From Terrisporobacter sp. (GTDB taxonomy: Bacteria; Bacillota_A; Clostridia; Peptostreptococcales; Peptostreptococcaceae), in NCBI GenBank assembly GCA_029851945.1, contig JARKUZ010000024.1:1-64000 (forward strand): a DNA stretch of 64,000 bases, in the 5' to 3' direction. Below are positions 9,191 through 18,461 of the stretch, in pieces. The notes beneath the pieces are model-generated. The model worked only from the letters and a program-made list of their open reading frames with translations. It did no database searches and had not been told where the DNA came from. Position numbers and translations under genes: made by a program. Numbering within the stretch: the stretch's first letter is position 1; each line of letters opens with the position of its first letter.

Positions 9191-9285
9191 TTACTGCTCA
9201 GCTGGTTTCATATTTGTACTTATCCAATAGTAGTCAGCTATACTTATATCAGCTCCAGTAACAGAAGTATTGCTGCACATATTAC
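9191..9285 (-). pseudogene. C-terminal remnant of a probable ABC solute-binding protein
   Basis: About 30 codons are readable on the minus strand (VTGADISIADYYWISTNMK, then PAEQ and TAA at 9191-9193). The position between the M14 deacylase and oppD relics, and the ending, suggest the last residues of an oligopeptide-type binding protein. The permease genes expected between it and oppD are gone. The identification rests mainly on context. Confidence 0.4.
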
Positions 9286-9289
9286 CCTT

Positions 9290-9955
9290 TTAGGAAAAAT
9301 TCCCTGATTTATAATTCGGATACCAGCATCCTGTATACTTTGAATTTTCATAAATTGTATTTGTTATAAATTTAGCGTTATTATTTTCTAATAAGCTTTC
9401 CTTATATAATACTACAAGAACATAAAGTACACTTTCTACATATTTATCTTCAACCATTTTTCTAGACCAATACTTGATTTCACCATTAGCCTTTTCTTGA
9501 CAATAAACATAATGTATTAAGTCCTCATATCCATCACCGCAGTGTAAATCAATATAGTAATCTAATATTGAAAATAACTCTTTTTACATAAAGTAAATTA
9601 TTCTTTCACTTAAGGTCCCGTCTTTATTTCCAGGGAATTCTCTATTTAAATTTTTATTATCTTCGTAAGTTAAACTCATTGTTCTATTCTCAAATCAAGT
9701 TTTATTTATAAGAGGCATAATTATGACATTACCACATATATCCTCAAATTTTATCTTATTTGCCAACTCTATAACTGCTTGTATTCCCACATATTCTAAG
9801 TTATGTATTCCACCAGTTATTAAAACCGTTTTACCTTCTCTATTACCAGAGATCAAAGTTATGAGTAATAATAATTCTGTATTTATAACTTTAATATATC
9901 CAGAAACTTTACACCCCTTATCCATGCTTAAGTTTTGTATTTTTATACCTTCCAT
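9290..9955 (-). pseudogene. M14-family deacylase (AstE/aspartoacylase-like), frameshifted
   Basis: The N-terminal part (9695-9955) has LITGGIHNLEYVGIQAV, close to the HxxE zinc site of succinylglutamate desuccinylase/aspartoacylase-like M14 enzymes. After a frameshift near 9690 the relic continues as EDNKNLNREFPGNKDGT, then a stop, then YIDLHCGDGYEDL, whose His is the third zinc ligand, and it fades at about 9300. The ATG touches the LysR stop (9955), so the gene was once coupled to the regulator. Several lesions exclude function. Confidence 0.8.
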
Positions 9956-10878
9956 TAAATATCTACTTTTAAATTATTATCATTTTCTAAGTATTCAATA
10001 AATTCTCTTCCTATATTTGATAATTCATCTCTAGTACGCTTAATATACCCAAATGAAATCTTCTGCTCACAAGATACTATAGGTATTGCCTTTATTCCAT
10101 GCTCTTCATACTTTTCTTTAATAAAAGTACTCCCTATTGAACAAAAATCTGTATTTTTTATTAATTGAATTAAAAAGTGATCACTATTTGTATAAGATAT
10201 AGGAGTGTTTTCACCCATATAAAAAGTATCTTCCTTTAAATGTCCTAAATGATTAAATATTGAGTATTGATCTTCATAATGTTGTATTAACTTAGTATCA
10301 TTTACTACTTTTTCATCAATTTCTTTATTTTCATATAAGCTATTTTTTTCACCAACAAATAAACACAAAGGAGTCTTTCTTAACTCAAAGTATTGAATTC
10401 CTTTACATCTAATTTTTTTCTTAAAAGCTGACATATTACGTTTTGATATATATACAAACCCTAATTCTGACTCTCTTCTATGTATTTTTTTCATAATATC
10501 TTCCACGTTACTTTCACAGAATTCTATTTTTATATTTTTGTTCAAACTATTATTATAAAATTCAGATAGAAAGGTTGATAGCTTATTGCTAGGAACACTA
10601 CAAATAGATAGTTTCTCTATATACTGATCTTTTTTTAAATTACTGATTTTTTTCATATTTTTTAAGACTTCAATAGCATAATCATATATTTTTTCACCCT
10701 CTGGGGTAATAGTTACACCATTTCTATTACGATTTAACAGCGTCATATTTAATTCTGATTCCAAAGATTTTACTATTTTACTAACATTTGGTTGGGTTGT
10801 GATTAATGATTCTGCTGCTGCATGGAAACTCCCCATATCCACACTAACAACAAAATATTGTAATTGTTTAACATCCAT
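9955..10878 (-). CDS. LysR-family transcriptional regulator
   Basis: The 307-residue protein has the normal LysR length. An N-terminal winged helix (MDVKQLQYFVVSVDMGSFHA; helix TTQPNVSKIVKSLE) is followed by a two-lobe effector domain. The frame is intact and starts at an ATG after GAGGG. It is the only intact gene of a decayed group (M14 deacylase, binding protein, OppD, OppF) whose first member overlaps its stop. A cobalamin riboswitch with a terminator lies 70-320 bp upstream on the same strand, so its transcription may depend on B12 status. Effector unknown. Confidence 0.88.
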   Translation of the reverse strand: MDVKQLQYFVVSVDMGSFHAAAESLITTQPNVSKIVKSLESELNMTLLNRNRNGVTITPEGEKIYDYAIEVLKNMKKISNLKKDQYIEKLSICSVPSNKLSTFLSEFYNNSLNKNIKIEFCESNVEDIMKKIHRRESELGFVYISKRNMSAFKKKIRCKGIQYFELRKTPLCLFVGEKNSLYENKEIDEKVVNDTKLIQHYEDQYSIFNHLGHLKEDTFYMGENTPISYTNSDHFLIQLIKNTDFCSIGSTFIKEKYEEHGIKAIPIVSCEQKISFGYIKRTRDELSNIGREFIEYLENDNNLKVDI

Positions 10879-10946
10879 AAAAATTCCCTCTTCATTCTAT
10901 CTATTTTTAGTGAATTTATAACTCATAAGATATAATTTACTTACAA

Positions 10947-10976
10947 TAAAAAAACACACTTCTTATGAAAGTGTGT
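10947..10976 (-). terminator. Terminator of the cobalamin riboswitch
   Basis: ACACACTT and AAGTGTGT arms (10954-10976) are followed on the minus strand by a seven-U run. It lies between the aptamer and the LysR ATG, so it can act as the expression platform. A GGTGTGT segment just upstream could form the competing antiterminator. Confidence 0.75.
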
Positions 10977-11046
10977 ACAAAAAATAAACCTCATAAAAGG
11001 TTGTTTTTAGAACACACCTATTCACCGTAGGCAATGTATATAAATA

Positions 11047-11198
11047 TTATAAAAGCAGGTCTCCTGGCTAAAAAGCATAGTTTATTTTCCCTTCCCAAAC
11101 ATTTGTTCAGTGGTATAAAAACAAACCCTTTATCACAGTGACGGGATCGCATTGGATTCACACCAATTTCCCTATTAATCCCACAGGAACTTTTATAA
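11047..11198 (-). promoter_or_regulatory. Cobalamin (AdoCbl-type) riboswitch aptamer
   Basis: Read on the minus strand the segment shows the conserved core: P1 arm TTATAAAAG (11190-11198), then GGGAATTGGTGTGAATCC, CGATCCCGTCACTGTGA, and the B12 box AGCCAGGAGACCTGC (about 11055-11072), closed by the complementary P1 arm CTTTTATAA (11047-11055). These are hallmark cobalamin-riboswitch sequences in the right order and spacing. A terminator follows downstream and then the LysR gene. The genes this switch once controlled are now mostly broken. Confidence 0.93.
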
Positions 11199-11481
11199 AG
11201 TTTTAAATTGTATCATTATAGTATATAAAAAATATAACACATTATTATACAATTTGTCTCATATTATTTCATTTGCAAATATTCCAATATGTTATTGATA
11301 TATTTATTTGATAATAGTTATTGATTAGCTTATCTACTTATTAAGTAATATTATTACATTTCTATTTTAATTCCAAATTAGAATCGTCATTTTATTTGAT
11401 TAAGTGCTAATAAAAAATACAACCCATATCTTACAAGGATATCTCTTGTATTTTTAAACATTAAATTTTCTCTTATAATCA
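11199..11481. other. Gene-free stretch upstream of the riboswitch
   Basis: This is AT-rich spacer that should hold the promoter for the riboswitch transcript. A short hairpin (TACAA/TTGTA arms, near 11419-11455) is visible. I see no coding potential on either strand. Confidence 0.5.
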
Positions 11482-11530
11482 AAAAAATCTTCATATATAT
11501 GGTCTTATCCCATACATATAAAGATTTTTT
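11482..11530. terminator. Terminator after the EAL gene
   Basis: Complementary arms AAAAAATCTT and AAGATTTTTT with an AT stem form a long hairpin, seven bases past the EAL stop. A and T tracts on both sides would let it work in both directions. Confidence 0.75.
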
Positions 11531-11536
11531 AACTTT

Positions 11537-12829
11537 TTAAGTATCTATATTCAAATACTTTTTTTCAAAATCATAAACATCAATAGGTGTGGAAAAATAA
11601 TATCCTTGGCCAGTATTGTAACCATGTTCTAGTAAAAACTTATACTGATCTCTAGTTTCTATACCTTCTGCTATTAATTCAGCACCACTATGGTTAGCTA
11701 AATTTCTTATATATCTCAATATATAATCAGCCTTATCTTTCTTTCCTATGTTATCTATAATAGATTTGTCAATTTTTATAACATCAAAATCTATATTCAT
11801 ATAAAGTGATATATTAGAATTTTCAGAACCAAAATCATCTAGAGATACCTTTATTCCTAAATCTCTTATAATCTTAATTCTCTTATTTACATCTTCTATA
11901 TCAAGTTTTATATTTTCTCTTTCAGTTATTTCAAATTCTAAATAATTTAAATTTATCTTATATTTATCTATAATATTATTCAAATATTCTATAAAATCAT
12001 CCCTCATTAATGTACTTTTAGATAAATTTATAGCTATATTTATTGGCTTGTATTCCATAAAATTAAACCAATAGTCCATTTGTTTTATGCATTCGTACAT
12101 TACATAATAATCAATCAAATAAATTAAATTATATTTTTCTAATTTATTTATAAACTTGTCTGGATATACGATTTCTCCATTTGATTTTTTCCATCTTATT
12201 AAAACTTCTGCACCTACTATACTATTTGTTTTCATATTAAATTTTGGTTGATAAACAAATTTAAATTCATTTAGTTTAATTCCATTTTCTATATCTTTGC
12301 ATAATCTTTTTTTATAATTATTCTTATATTCTAATTTTTTATATCTGTTCTTTATACTTATATATATAAGTTTTTCTATGAATTCCAAATTATTTATTAT
12401 ATCTTCTCTTGTATTACTAATATCTATATAAATAAAGCCACATGATTTATCATTAAAATTAAAAGAATAAATTTTTTCTTCATGTGAACTATAAATATTA
12501 AAAATATTATCATCATCATAATCTTTAGGTATATACTTTTCACAAAATAAATTCCTATTATAATTGTTTTCCTTTATTCCCCATATCAACTTATCTAAAT
12601 AACTTTTATCGGAATTAAGTCTGTTTTTTCTTTGGCAAGTTTTTTTTAATCTATTTTTTTTAGAACTGTATCTATATAAATTTTGTTCACTATCAATTTC
12701 CATAACATGAATTACTATACCTGGTATTATATCTTCAATATTTTTTAAAACACTATTTATGTTGTCACATTCATTATTAAATATATTAAATACTATATCA
12801 GAGTATAAATTAAATTCTGTACTATTCAT
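11537..12829 (-). CDS. EAL-domain cyclic-di-GMP phosphodiesterase
   Basis: The 430-residue protein has an N-terminal region (about 1-175) of unclear, possibly GAF-like fold and a C-terminal EAL domain (about 185-428). Catalytic motifs look complete: EVL at 208-210 in GAEVLIRW, NIAINLSK, EITERE, SLDDFGS, IKIDKSII and AEGIET. It should hydrolyse c-di-GMP to pGpG. There is no GGDEF domain and no membrane segment, so it is a cytosolic dedicated PDE, with input probably through the N-terminus. It is monocistronic, with its own terminator. Confidence 0.9.
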   Translation of the reverse strand: MNSTEFNLYSDIVFNIFNNECDNINSVLKNIEDIIPGIVIHVMEIDSEQNLYRYSSKKNRLKKTCQRKNRLNSDKSYLDKLIWGIKENNYNRNLFCEKYIPKDYDDDNIFNIYSSHEEKIYSFNFNDKSCGFIYIDISNTREDIINNLEFIEKLIYISIKNRYKKLEYKNNYKKRLCKDIENGIKLNEFKFVYQPKFNMKTNSIVGAEVLIRWKKSNGEIVYPDKFINKLEKYNLIYLIDYYVMYECIKQMDYWFNFMEYKPINIAINLSKSTLMRDDFIEYLNNIIDKYKINLNYLEFEITERENIKLDIEDVNKRIKIIRDLGIKVSLDDFGSENSNISLYMNIDFDVIKIDKSIIDNIGKKDKADYILRYIRNLANHSGAELIAEGIETRDQYKFLLEHGYNTGQGYYFSTPIDVYDFEKKYLNIDT

Positions 12830-13148
12830 ACTCTATCCTCCTCATCTAATTATTTTACCCATGATAAGTTCGTGATAATATATTCCTTAATCCTTAAATT
12901 TTTATATTTATTTTAATTTCCCTATCATACAAAATTATAGGAAATTATTATTTTTAAATATAAAATTTACTAAGGCCAATTTATACTTTACAAGTCGAAT
13001 ATTGTCATTCTTTGAAAATTCTTCACATATATTACCATACATATTTAGTAAAACATATATTATAAATATTTTTTTATGCAAAATTTATTTTTTATTATTT
13101 TAGTGAATATACGATTATTATATGATGCTCCAATTATACTTTTAATAG
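12830..13148. other. Gene-free stretch upstream of the EAL gene
   Basis: About 320 bp of AT-rich DNA carrying the EAL promoter region. I looked for a c-di-GMP riboswitch core here and did not see one. No ORF or repeat of note. Confidence 0.5.
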
Positions 13149-13197
13149 AAAAAGCCCGTTATATGTATAAAGTTATCTATACATATAACGGGCTTTT
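13149..13197. terminator. Strong bidirectional-looking terminator
   Basis: A near-perfect inverted repeat with arms of about 20 bp (AAAAAGCCCGTTATATG and complement), flanked by A and T runs. It lies four bases past the VOC gene stop and serves that gene. Confidence 0.88.
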
Positions 13198-13200
13198 TAA

Positions 13201-13581
13201 TTAGAATTTATCTTCTCTTAATAAATATTCGTTATTATCTTGATCTTTAAAAGTAAATAATCTAGCATAAGGCATAGTCACTATATCAGTCACTTCAACA
13301 CCATTAGTTTTCATTTCATCATAAGCTTTATCTAAATCTTCTGTACTTAATATAACAGTTTTATAATCTACATTAGCATTTGGAAATTGAGATTTCATAA
13401 GATTTTTATCATATAAAACCATAGTTACCCATTCACTTTCCTTTGGAGCTACTTCTATCCATCTTAATGGCCCTTCTGTTTCATCTATTTTAGTTACGAA
13501 GTTTAATTTTTCTGTCCAAAACTTTTTAGCTTCATCTTGGTTATTTACATAAATTGTTACTTTAGCTATTTTGTTTATCAT
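13201..13581 (-). CDS. VOC-superfamily (glyoxalase/dioxygenase-like) protein
   Basis: The 126-residue protein has the paired beta-alpha-beta-beta-beta units of vicinal-oxygen-chelate proteins: a first module opening with KVTIYVNNQDEAKKFWTEKL and a second with KTVILSTEDLDKAYDEM, ending ARLFTFKDQDNNEYLL with the usual C-terminal metal-ligand Glu. Such proteins are isomerases, dioxygenases or antibiotic-sequestering proteins, and the sequence does not say which. It is bracketed by hairpins and probably transcribed alone. Confidence 0.85.
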   Translation of the reverse strand: MINKIAKVTIYVNNQDEAKKFWTEKLNFVTKIDETEGPLRWIEVAPKESEWVTMVLYDKNLMKSQFPNANVDYKTVILSTEDLDKAYDEMKTNGVEVTDIVTMPYARLFTFKDQDNNEYLLREDKF

Positions 13582-13612
13582 TTATTTTTCTCCTTAAATA
13601 TCTTAATTATCA

Positions 13613-13664
13613 AAAAAAATCTACTATATTAATAAGTTAATCATTAAATTAATATAGTAGATTT
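13613..13664 (-). terminator. Hairpin after the BMP-type transporter operon
   Basis: AAATCTACTATATTAAT and its near complement flank a 13-base loop, with eight A on the left side, which read as U on the minus strand. It would stop readthrough from the importer operon before the VOC gene. Confidence 0.6.
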
Positions 13665-13690
13665 CTATATTAAAAATTATTAATTAATAA

Positions 13691-13740
13691 AAAATTCACT
13701 TCGTTCATAGCGCTAACGATTCCGTTTTTTGCTCAAGGAT
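13691..13740. repeat. Short copy of a GC-rich dispersed intergenic repeat
   Basis: The sequence AATTCACTTCGTTCATAGCG, followed by CTAACGATTCCG and TTGCTCAAGG, is a diverged copy of the module found in tandem at 54401-54545 and in longer form at 39856-39969. It lies between the importer operon and its downstream hairpin. Confidence 0.65.
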
Positions 13741-13768
13741 TTATTACTTTTATTAAATTCAATAATTC

Positions 13769-14686
13769 TTATAAACTATTTTCTTTTTTAGTCTTATTAG
13801 CACAATAAACTACATATATAACTACTATTGCAAGATATGGTAACATTTGAATAAATTCAATTGGAAGACTTGCTCCTTGTAAATAGTTACTCATACTTTC
13901 TGCAAATCCAAATAACCCAGATGTTAGTAATCCTACCACTGGATTAGATCCTGCCATAGCTTGAGTTGCTAGTGCTATATATCCTCTACCTGAAGTCATA
14001 CCTGCTGAGAATAAAGTTACATATCCCATAGATAAGAAAGCTCCACCAAGAGCCGCTAATGCACCACTCATAGTAAGGGCTATATATTTTACTCTGTTAA
14101 CACTAATACCTACAGATTCAGCAGCTTCTGGACTTTCTCCAACTGCTTTAATTCTAAGTCCTAGTTTAGTATATTTGAACATCACCCAAACAAGTAATAC
14201 TAATATTAGTGCCACATAAGTTAATATATTGTGCCCTGATAATATACTACCCACTACAGGTATATTTTCTATTATAGGTATATTTATACTAGGTAAAACT
14301 AAAGAGTTTAAAGAAGTTGATGCTCCTTTATCTCCTGTTAATAAATATAAACCAAATACTGTCATACCTGATGCCATTAAGTTTAATGATATACCAGATA
14401 TAATTATATTAGACTTTAATTTAAGAGCGAAATAAGCAATTATATTACTCATTATTATTCCTGAAAGCACTGCAAATGCTAAGCCTGCAAAGGCACTTTG
14501 TGTAAAGTGACTAGCTGCTACACCAACAAATGATGCTGTTAACATTGTACCTTCTAATGCTATATTTCTAGCTCCTGCACGAGCTGCTATCATAGCTCCT
14601 AAAGTTGTTAATAATATAGGAGTCGTTGATCTTATAACAGCGAACCAGAAACCATCTTTTAATAAGATATCAAATAGAGCTTCCAT
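13769..14686 (-). CDS. BMP-type ABC importer, second permease
   Basis: The 305-residue membrane protein has about eight hydrophobic segments and belongs to the branched-chain/ribose/nucleoside permease superfamily (NupQ-like). Family features include TTLGAMIAARAGARNIALEG near the N-terminus and LGLRIKAVGESPEAAESVGI near residue 175. It overlaps the upstream permease by one base and completes the set lipoprotein, ATPase, permease, permease. Relatives import nucleosides or purine-type compounds; the substrate here is inferred from that. Confidence 0.88.
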   Translation of the reverse strand: MEALFDILLKDGFWFAVIRSTTPILLTTLGAMIAARAGARNIALEGTMLTASFVGVAASHFTQSAFAGLAFAVLSGIIMSNIIAYFALKLKSNIIISGISLNLMASGMTVFGLYLLTGDKGASTSLNSLVLPSINIPIIENIPVVGSILSGHNILTYVALILVLLVWVMFKYTKLGLRIKAVGESPEAAESVGISVNRVKYIALTMSGALAALGGAFLSMGYVTLFSAGMTSGRGYIALATQAMAGSNPVVGLLTSGLFGFAESMSNYLQGASLPIEFIQMLPYLAIVVIYVVYCANKTKKENSL

Positions 14687-15774
14687 TACTTATCGCCCCC
14701 TTTGTTTTCATTGTTTTCTAAAGCTAATTGGCTTTCTTTTCTTTGTTTTATAAAGTATAAGAATCTTTCAGCTGTAACTAAAAGGATTATTACACCTTGT
14801 ATAAGAGCAACTATTTCATTTTGTACATCTGTTTGTCTTGACATTATATCTGCACCAACACGAACATATGATAAGAAAAATGCTGCTATTGGTATAAATA
14901 TCGGATTATTAGATGAAAGTATAGATATTATAACTCCATCCCAAGCATATGTTGGAGCTTGAGACCATTGGAAACGTCTATACATACCTAATTTTTCTAT
15001 AGCACCACCTATTGCCGCTATAAATCCTGATATAAACGAAGTATAAAGTATTACTTTTTTAGTATTTATTCCTGAGAATCTTGCAAACTCTGGATTAGAA
15101 CCTACTATTCTTATTTCATAACCCCATTTAGTACGAGTTAAGAATATGAAAAGTAATATACAAACTACAATAGCCATTATAAATCCACTATGAAGTCTTG
15201 TCCCACTAACTATAGTAGAAAGTCCTGCTGTTTTTAAGAACTTAAGTGAAGCAAAGTTACTTGCTTGTCTATCTACTACAAATTTATTTATTATATAAAG
15301 TCCTGTGTAGAAAAATACATAGTTAAGCATTAAAGACGTAACAAGCTCGTTTGCTTTGTATTTAACTTTACAAAATGCTGGTATACTTCCTATAATTCCT
15401 CCTATGAAACCTGCTATTACTATAGCAACCATTGGATGTATTCCTGCTGGTAGTGGTATCATTATTGCTACAAAGGAAGCAATTACAGCACCCATATAGA
15501 AAGATGCATCTGTTATCATTGAGAAGTTTCCTGATTTAAAAACTAAACTTAATGATAAACCTGTAAACATTAATGGAACCATCATTTCAAGAACATTAAA
15601 TAAATATCTTTTTGAACTTACTGGTCCTACAAGTAAAGTAGATAATGCTTTAGTTGGATTTTCACTAACTAAAAATATTATTCCTGTTGTTATTAAAAGT
15701 GCTATACCTATAGCAACAAATAGTCTTAATAAATCAAAGTATTTTAATACATTAAATTTTTTGTCTTTATGCAT
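14686..15774 (-). CDS. BMP-type ABC importer, first permease
   Basis: This NupP-like membrane permease has about ten hydrophobic stretches and the family loop WGYEIRIVGSNPEFARFSGI. I start it at the ATG at 15774 (MHKDKKFN), preceded by GGAGGTG; a GTG three codons earlier would overlap the ribosome site. The start overlaps the ATPase stop by eight bases, suggesting translational coupling. It pairs with the permease that follows to form the membrane channel. Confidence 0.88.
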   Translation of the reverse strand: MHKDKKFNVLKYFDLLRLFVAIGIALLITTGIIFLVSENPTKALSTLLVGPVSSKRYLFNVLEMMVPLMFTGLSLSLVFKSGNFSMITDASFYMGAVIASFVAIMIPLPAGIHPMVAIVIAGFIGGIIGSIPAFCKVKYKANELVTSLMLNYVFFYTGLYIINKFVVDRQASNFASLKFLKTAGLSTIVSGTRLHSGFIMAIVVCILLFIFLTRTKWGYEIRIVGSNPEFARFSGINTKKVILYTSFISGFIAAIGGAIEKLGMYRRFQWSQAPTYAWDGVIISILSSNNPIFIPIAAFFLSYVRVGADIMSRQTDVQNEIVALIQGVIILLVTAERFLYFIKQRKESQLALENNENKGGDK

Positions 15775-17320
15775 AATAAGCACCTCCGATTATCTCATCA
15801 CTATCATGCTTAACTCCTAGCATGTAAAGACCTAATTCTTCTTCAGTTACATTTTTAGCATCTTCAATGTAACCAACTATTTTACCTTCGTGCATAACAA
15901 TTATACTATCACTTAAAGATAAAACTTCTCCTAAATCTGATGATATAAGAAGTATAGCTTTTTTAGCTTCTCTCATATCTAATATTTTGTGTCTTATAAA
16001 TTCTATAGCTCCAACATCTATCCCACGAGTTGGTTGGTTAACTATTAAAAGTTTTGGATCGTATAAGAATTCACGTCCAACTATAACCTTTTGGATATTA
16101 CCTCCAGATAAATCTTTTATAGCTTGCTTTGTAGTATCATGTTTTACTATAAATTCTTTTACTAGATTAGTTGTAAATTCTTTTACTTTTGTTAAGTTTA
16201 ATAATCCTTTATTATTTAATTCTTTAGATGCATATATTTTAGATATTGCATTATCTTCTATTGAAAGATTTGGTGCACTACCATAGTGTAATCTATCTTC
16301 AGATACGTGAGATATTCCAAGTTCTTGTCTTTTTAATATAGACTCTTTAGTAATATCATTTTTTCCTAATGCTATTTTTCCACTTACAATAGGAGTAGTT
16401 CCTACTATGGCATTTACAAGTTCTGATTGTCCATTTCCTTCTATACCTGCAATACCTAGTATTTGTCCTTCCCTCACTGTAAAGCTAACATCATTTACTA
16501 CTACATTTTGGAATGAGTTTTTAACAGTTAAATTATTAACCTTTAAAACTGCATCTTGGAAATCTCTTTCAGTTTTTTCAATGTTTAAATCTACATCACG
16601 ACCAACCATTAATTTTGATATTTCTTGTTCAGAAAGTTCACTAACTGAGTAAGTTCCCATTGTTTGTCCATCTCTTAAAACAGTTAATCTATCACAAAGC
16701 TCTTTTATTTCATGAAGTTTGTGAGATATAAATATAATTGTATATCCTTGTTTTTTTAATAATTTTAATTGTTTAAATAATTCTTCTATTTCCTGAGGTG
16801 TAAGTACTGCTGTTGGTTCATCTAGTATTAATATTTTTGCTCCTCTGTATAAAGCTTTTAATATTTCTAGTTTTTGTTTCATTGCTATTGAAATGTCTTT
16901 TACTCTAGCTCTAGCATCAACTTTTAAGTTGTATTTCTTAGAGATTTCTTCTGTTTGTTTTACGGCTTCTTCTATATTTATAAATCCTGATTTAGATGTT
17001 TCATGTCCTAAAATTAGGTTTTCTGCCACAGTTAAAGAAGGCACCAGCATAAAATGCTGATGCACCATCCCTATACCTTTTTCTAAAGCTTGTTTAGATG
17101 AAGTAAAGTTTACCTTTTCTCCACTTACGTATATATCTCCACTAGTTTGTGGTATCATTCCGAATAGCATTTTCATTAAAGTTGATTTTCCTGCACCATT
17201 TTCACCTATAAGTGCATGAACCTCACCTTCATTTATAGCAATATTTACATTGTAGTTTGCAACTACACCACCAGGGTAGACTTTTGTTAAATTACTCACT
17301 CTTAATATTTCTTTGTTCAT
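15767..17320 (-). CDS. BMP-type ABC importer, double-cassette ATPase
   Basis: The 517-residue protein has two ABC cassettes in tandem, the layout of ribose/nucleoside importer ATPases (RbsA/NupO type). The first has Walker A GENGAGKST near 40, an atypical signature region (VKDISIAMKQKLEIL) and Walker B LILDEPTAVL near 165. The second has GIEGNGQSE in place of Walker A, signature LSGGNIQK and Walker B LLIVNQPTRGID. The degenerate second cassette is normal in this family. It sits between the binding lipoprotein and the permeases, with overlapping ends. Confidence 0.92.
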   Translation of the reverse strand: MNKEILRVSNLTKVYPGGVVANYNVNIAINEGEVHALIGENGAGKSTLMKMLFGMIPQTSGDIYVSGEKVNFTSSKQALEKGIGMVHQHFMLVPSLTVAENLILGHETSKSGFINIEEAVKQTEEISKKYNLKVDARARVKDISIAMKQKLEILKALYRGAKILILDEPTAVLTPQEIEELFKQLKLLKKQGYTIIFISHKLHEIKELCDRLTVLRDGQTMGTYSVSELSEQEISKLMVGRDVDLNIEKTERDFQDAVLKVNNLTVKNSFQNVVVNDVSFTVREGQILGIAGIEGNGQSELVNAIVGTTPIVSGKIALGKNDITKESILKRQELGISHVSEDRLHYGSAPNLSIEDNAISKIYASKELNNKGLLNLTKVKEFTTNLVKEFIVKHDTTKQAIKDLSGGNIQKVIVGREFLYDPKLLIVNQPTRGIDVGAIEFIRHKILDMREAKKAILLISSDLGEVLSLSDSIIVMHEGKIVGYIEDAKNVTEEELGLYMLGVKHDSDEIIGGAYYA

Positions 17321-17345
17321 TTAACCCACCCTTATACTTAGATTT

Positions 17346-18458
17346 TTATTTTGCGCTGTTTATTATTTCTTTTAATTTAGCTTCTTTCATACCTAAAGCT
17401 GTGTTAACATTTATTTTTCCTGATTTTAATTGTTCAGTTGTTTCAGAAACTTTATTTCTTATTTCTTCTTTAACTGTAGAAGTGTATATATCATTTTCAG
17501 CTAATTCTATAACTCCATCTTTTACTCCAAGTACATCATGGCTGTTGAATTCTAATTTATCATTTAAGAAAGATTCCATTGTTAAAGCTAATGAGTTATC
17601 AACTCTTTTTAAAGCTGAAGATATTATATATTTTTGCTCTTCTTTTCCTTCGTAAGCTAAAGCTTGGTCACTATCCACACCTATTACATATTTTTTAGAA
17701 TCTCTAGCTGCTTCTACTGAACCTGCTGAAGCTGGTCCTGCTGATGTGAATACTACGTCAGCTCCATTTGAGTATTGAGCTAATGTTAATTCTTTAGCTT
17801 TTGCAGTATCAGTAAATGATCCAACATAAGCAACTTCAACTTTCATATCTTTATCTACGAATTTAGCTCCTTCTATATATCCTACTAAGAAGTCGTTTAT
17901 AACTGCTGATGTATCTCTAGCACCAACAAATCCTATAACTTTCTCTGGGTTAGCAAGTTCCATATCACTTGTAGTAACTAAAGCTGCTAATGTTCCAGCT
18001 AAGAATCCTGCTTCATTTTGTTTGTATGTCATTGAGTATACATTTTCTAAGTTGTACTCATCATAATTTACATCTGTATCATATATTAAGAATTTTTTGT
18101 CTGGGTATTGCTCTGCTGTATTTTCAACATGTTCTTTCATATCCCAACCACCAGTTATTATAACATCAGCATCTGATTCTGATGCATCTATTAAAGCTGG
18201 CTCAAATTTAGTTTGATCAAATCCCATTTCTACTACTTCAACATCAACTTTATCACCAAATTGCTCTTTTATTTTTTCTGCACCTGCATTTGCTGAATCA
18301 TTGATTCCTTTGTCACCTAAAGCTCCTGTTACTAATAATTTAACATTTACTTTGTCTGAACTTGAAGCTGTTTCATCTCCTCCAGCACCACATCCTACTA
18401 AGAAAGTAGCACTTAATCCTACTGCTAATAGAGTTGATAATATTTTTTTCTTAAACAT
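17346..18458 (-). CDS. BMP-family substrate-binding lipoprotein
   Basis: The 370-residue protein has a lipoprotein signal (KKKILSTLLAVGLSATFLVGC; lipid Cys near 23) and a PnrA/BMP-like periplasmic-binding fold: LLVTGALGDKGINDSANAG, the glycine-rich VIITGGWDMKEHVEN, and VIGFVGARDTSAVINDFLVG. PnrA-type proteins bind purine nucleosides. It captures substrate for the double-cassette ATPase and two permeases that follow. The M20 amidohydrolase ends three bases upstream, so all five genes form one transcript. Confidence 0.92.
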   Translation of the reverse strand: MFKKKILSTLLAVGLSATFLVGCGAGGDETASSSDKVNVKLLVTGALGDKGINDSANAGAEKIKEQFGDKVDVEVVEMGFDQTKFEPALIDASESDADVIITGGWDMKEHVENTAEQYPDKKFLIYDTDVNYDEYNLENVYSMTYKQNEAGFLAGTLAALVTTSDMELANPEKVIGFVGARDTSAVINDFLVGYIEGAKFVDKDMKVEVAYVGSFTDTAKAKELTLAQYSNGADVVFTSAGPASAGSVEAARDSKKYVIGVDSDQALAYEGKEEQKYIISSALKRVDNSLALTMESFLNDKLEFNSHDVLGVKDGVIELAENDIYTSTVKEEIRNKVSETTEQLKSGKINVNTALGMKEAKLKEIINSAK

Positions 18459-18461
18459 TTA

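Noticed and set aside
7159..9990. Graveyard considered as an insertion-sequence or prophage scar
   Set aside because: No transposase, integrase or terminal inverted repeats are readable. All fragments are ordinary metabolic or transport genes.
12830..13148. Possible c-di-GMP riboswitch upstream of the EAL gene
   Set aside because: I found none of the conserved core sequences on either strand.
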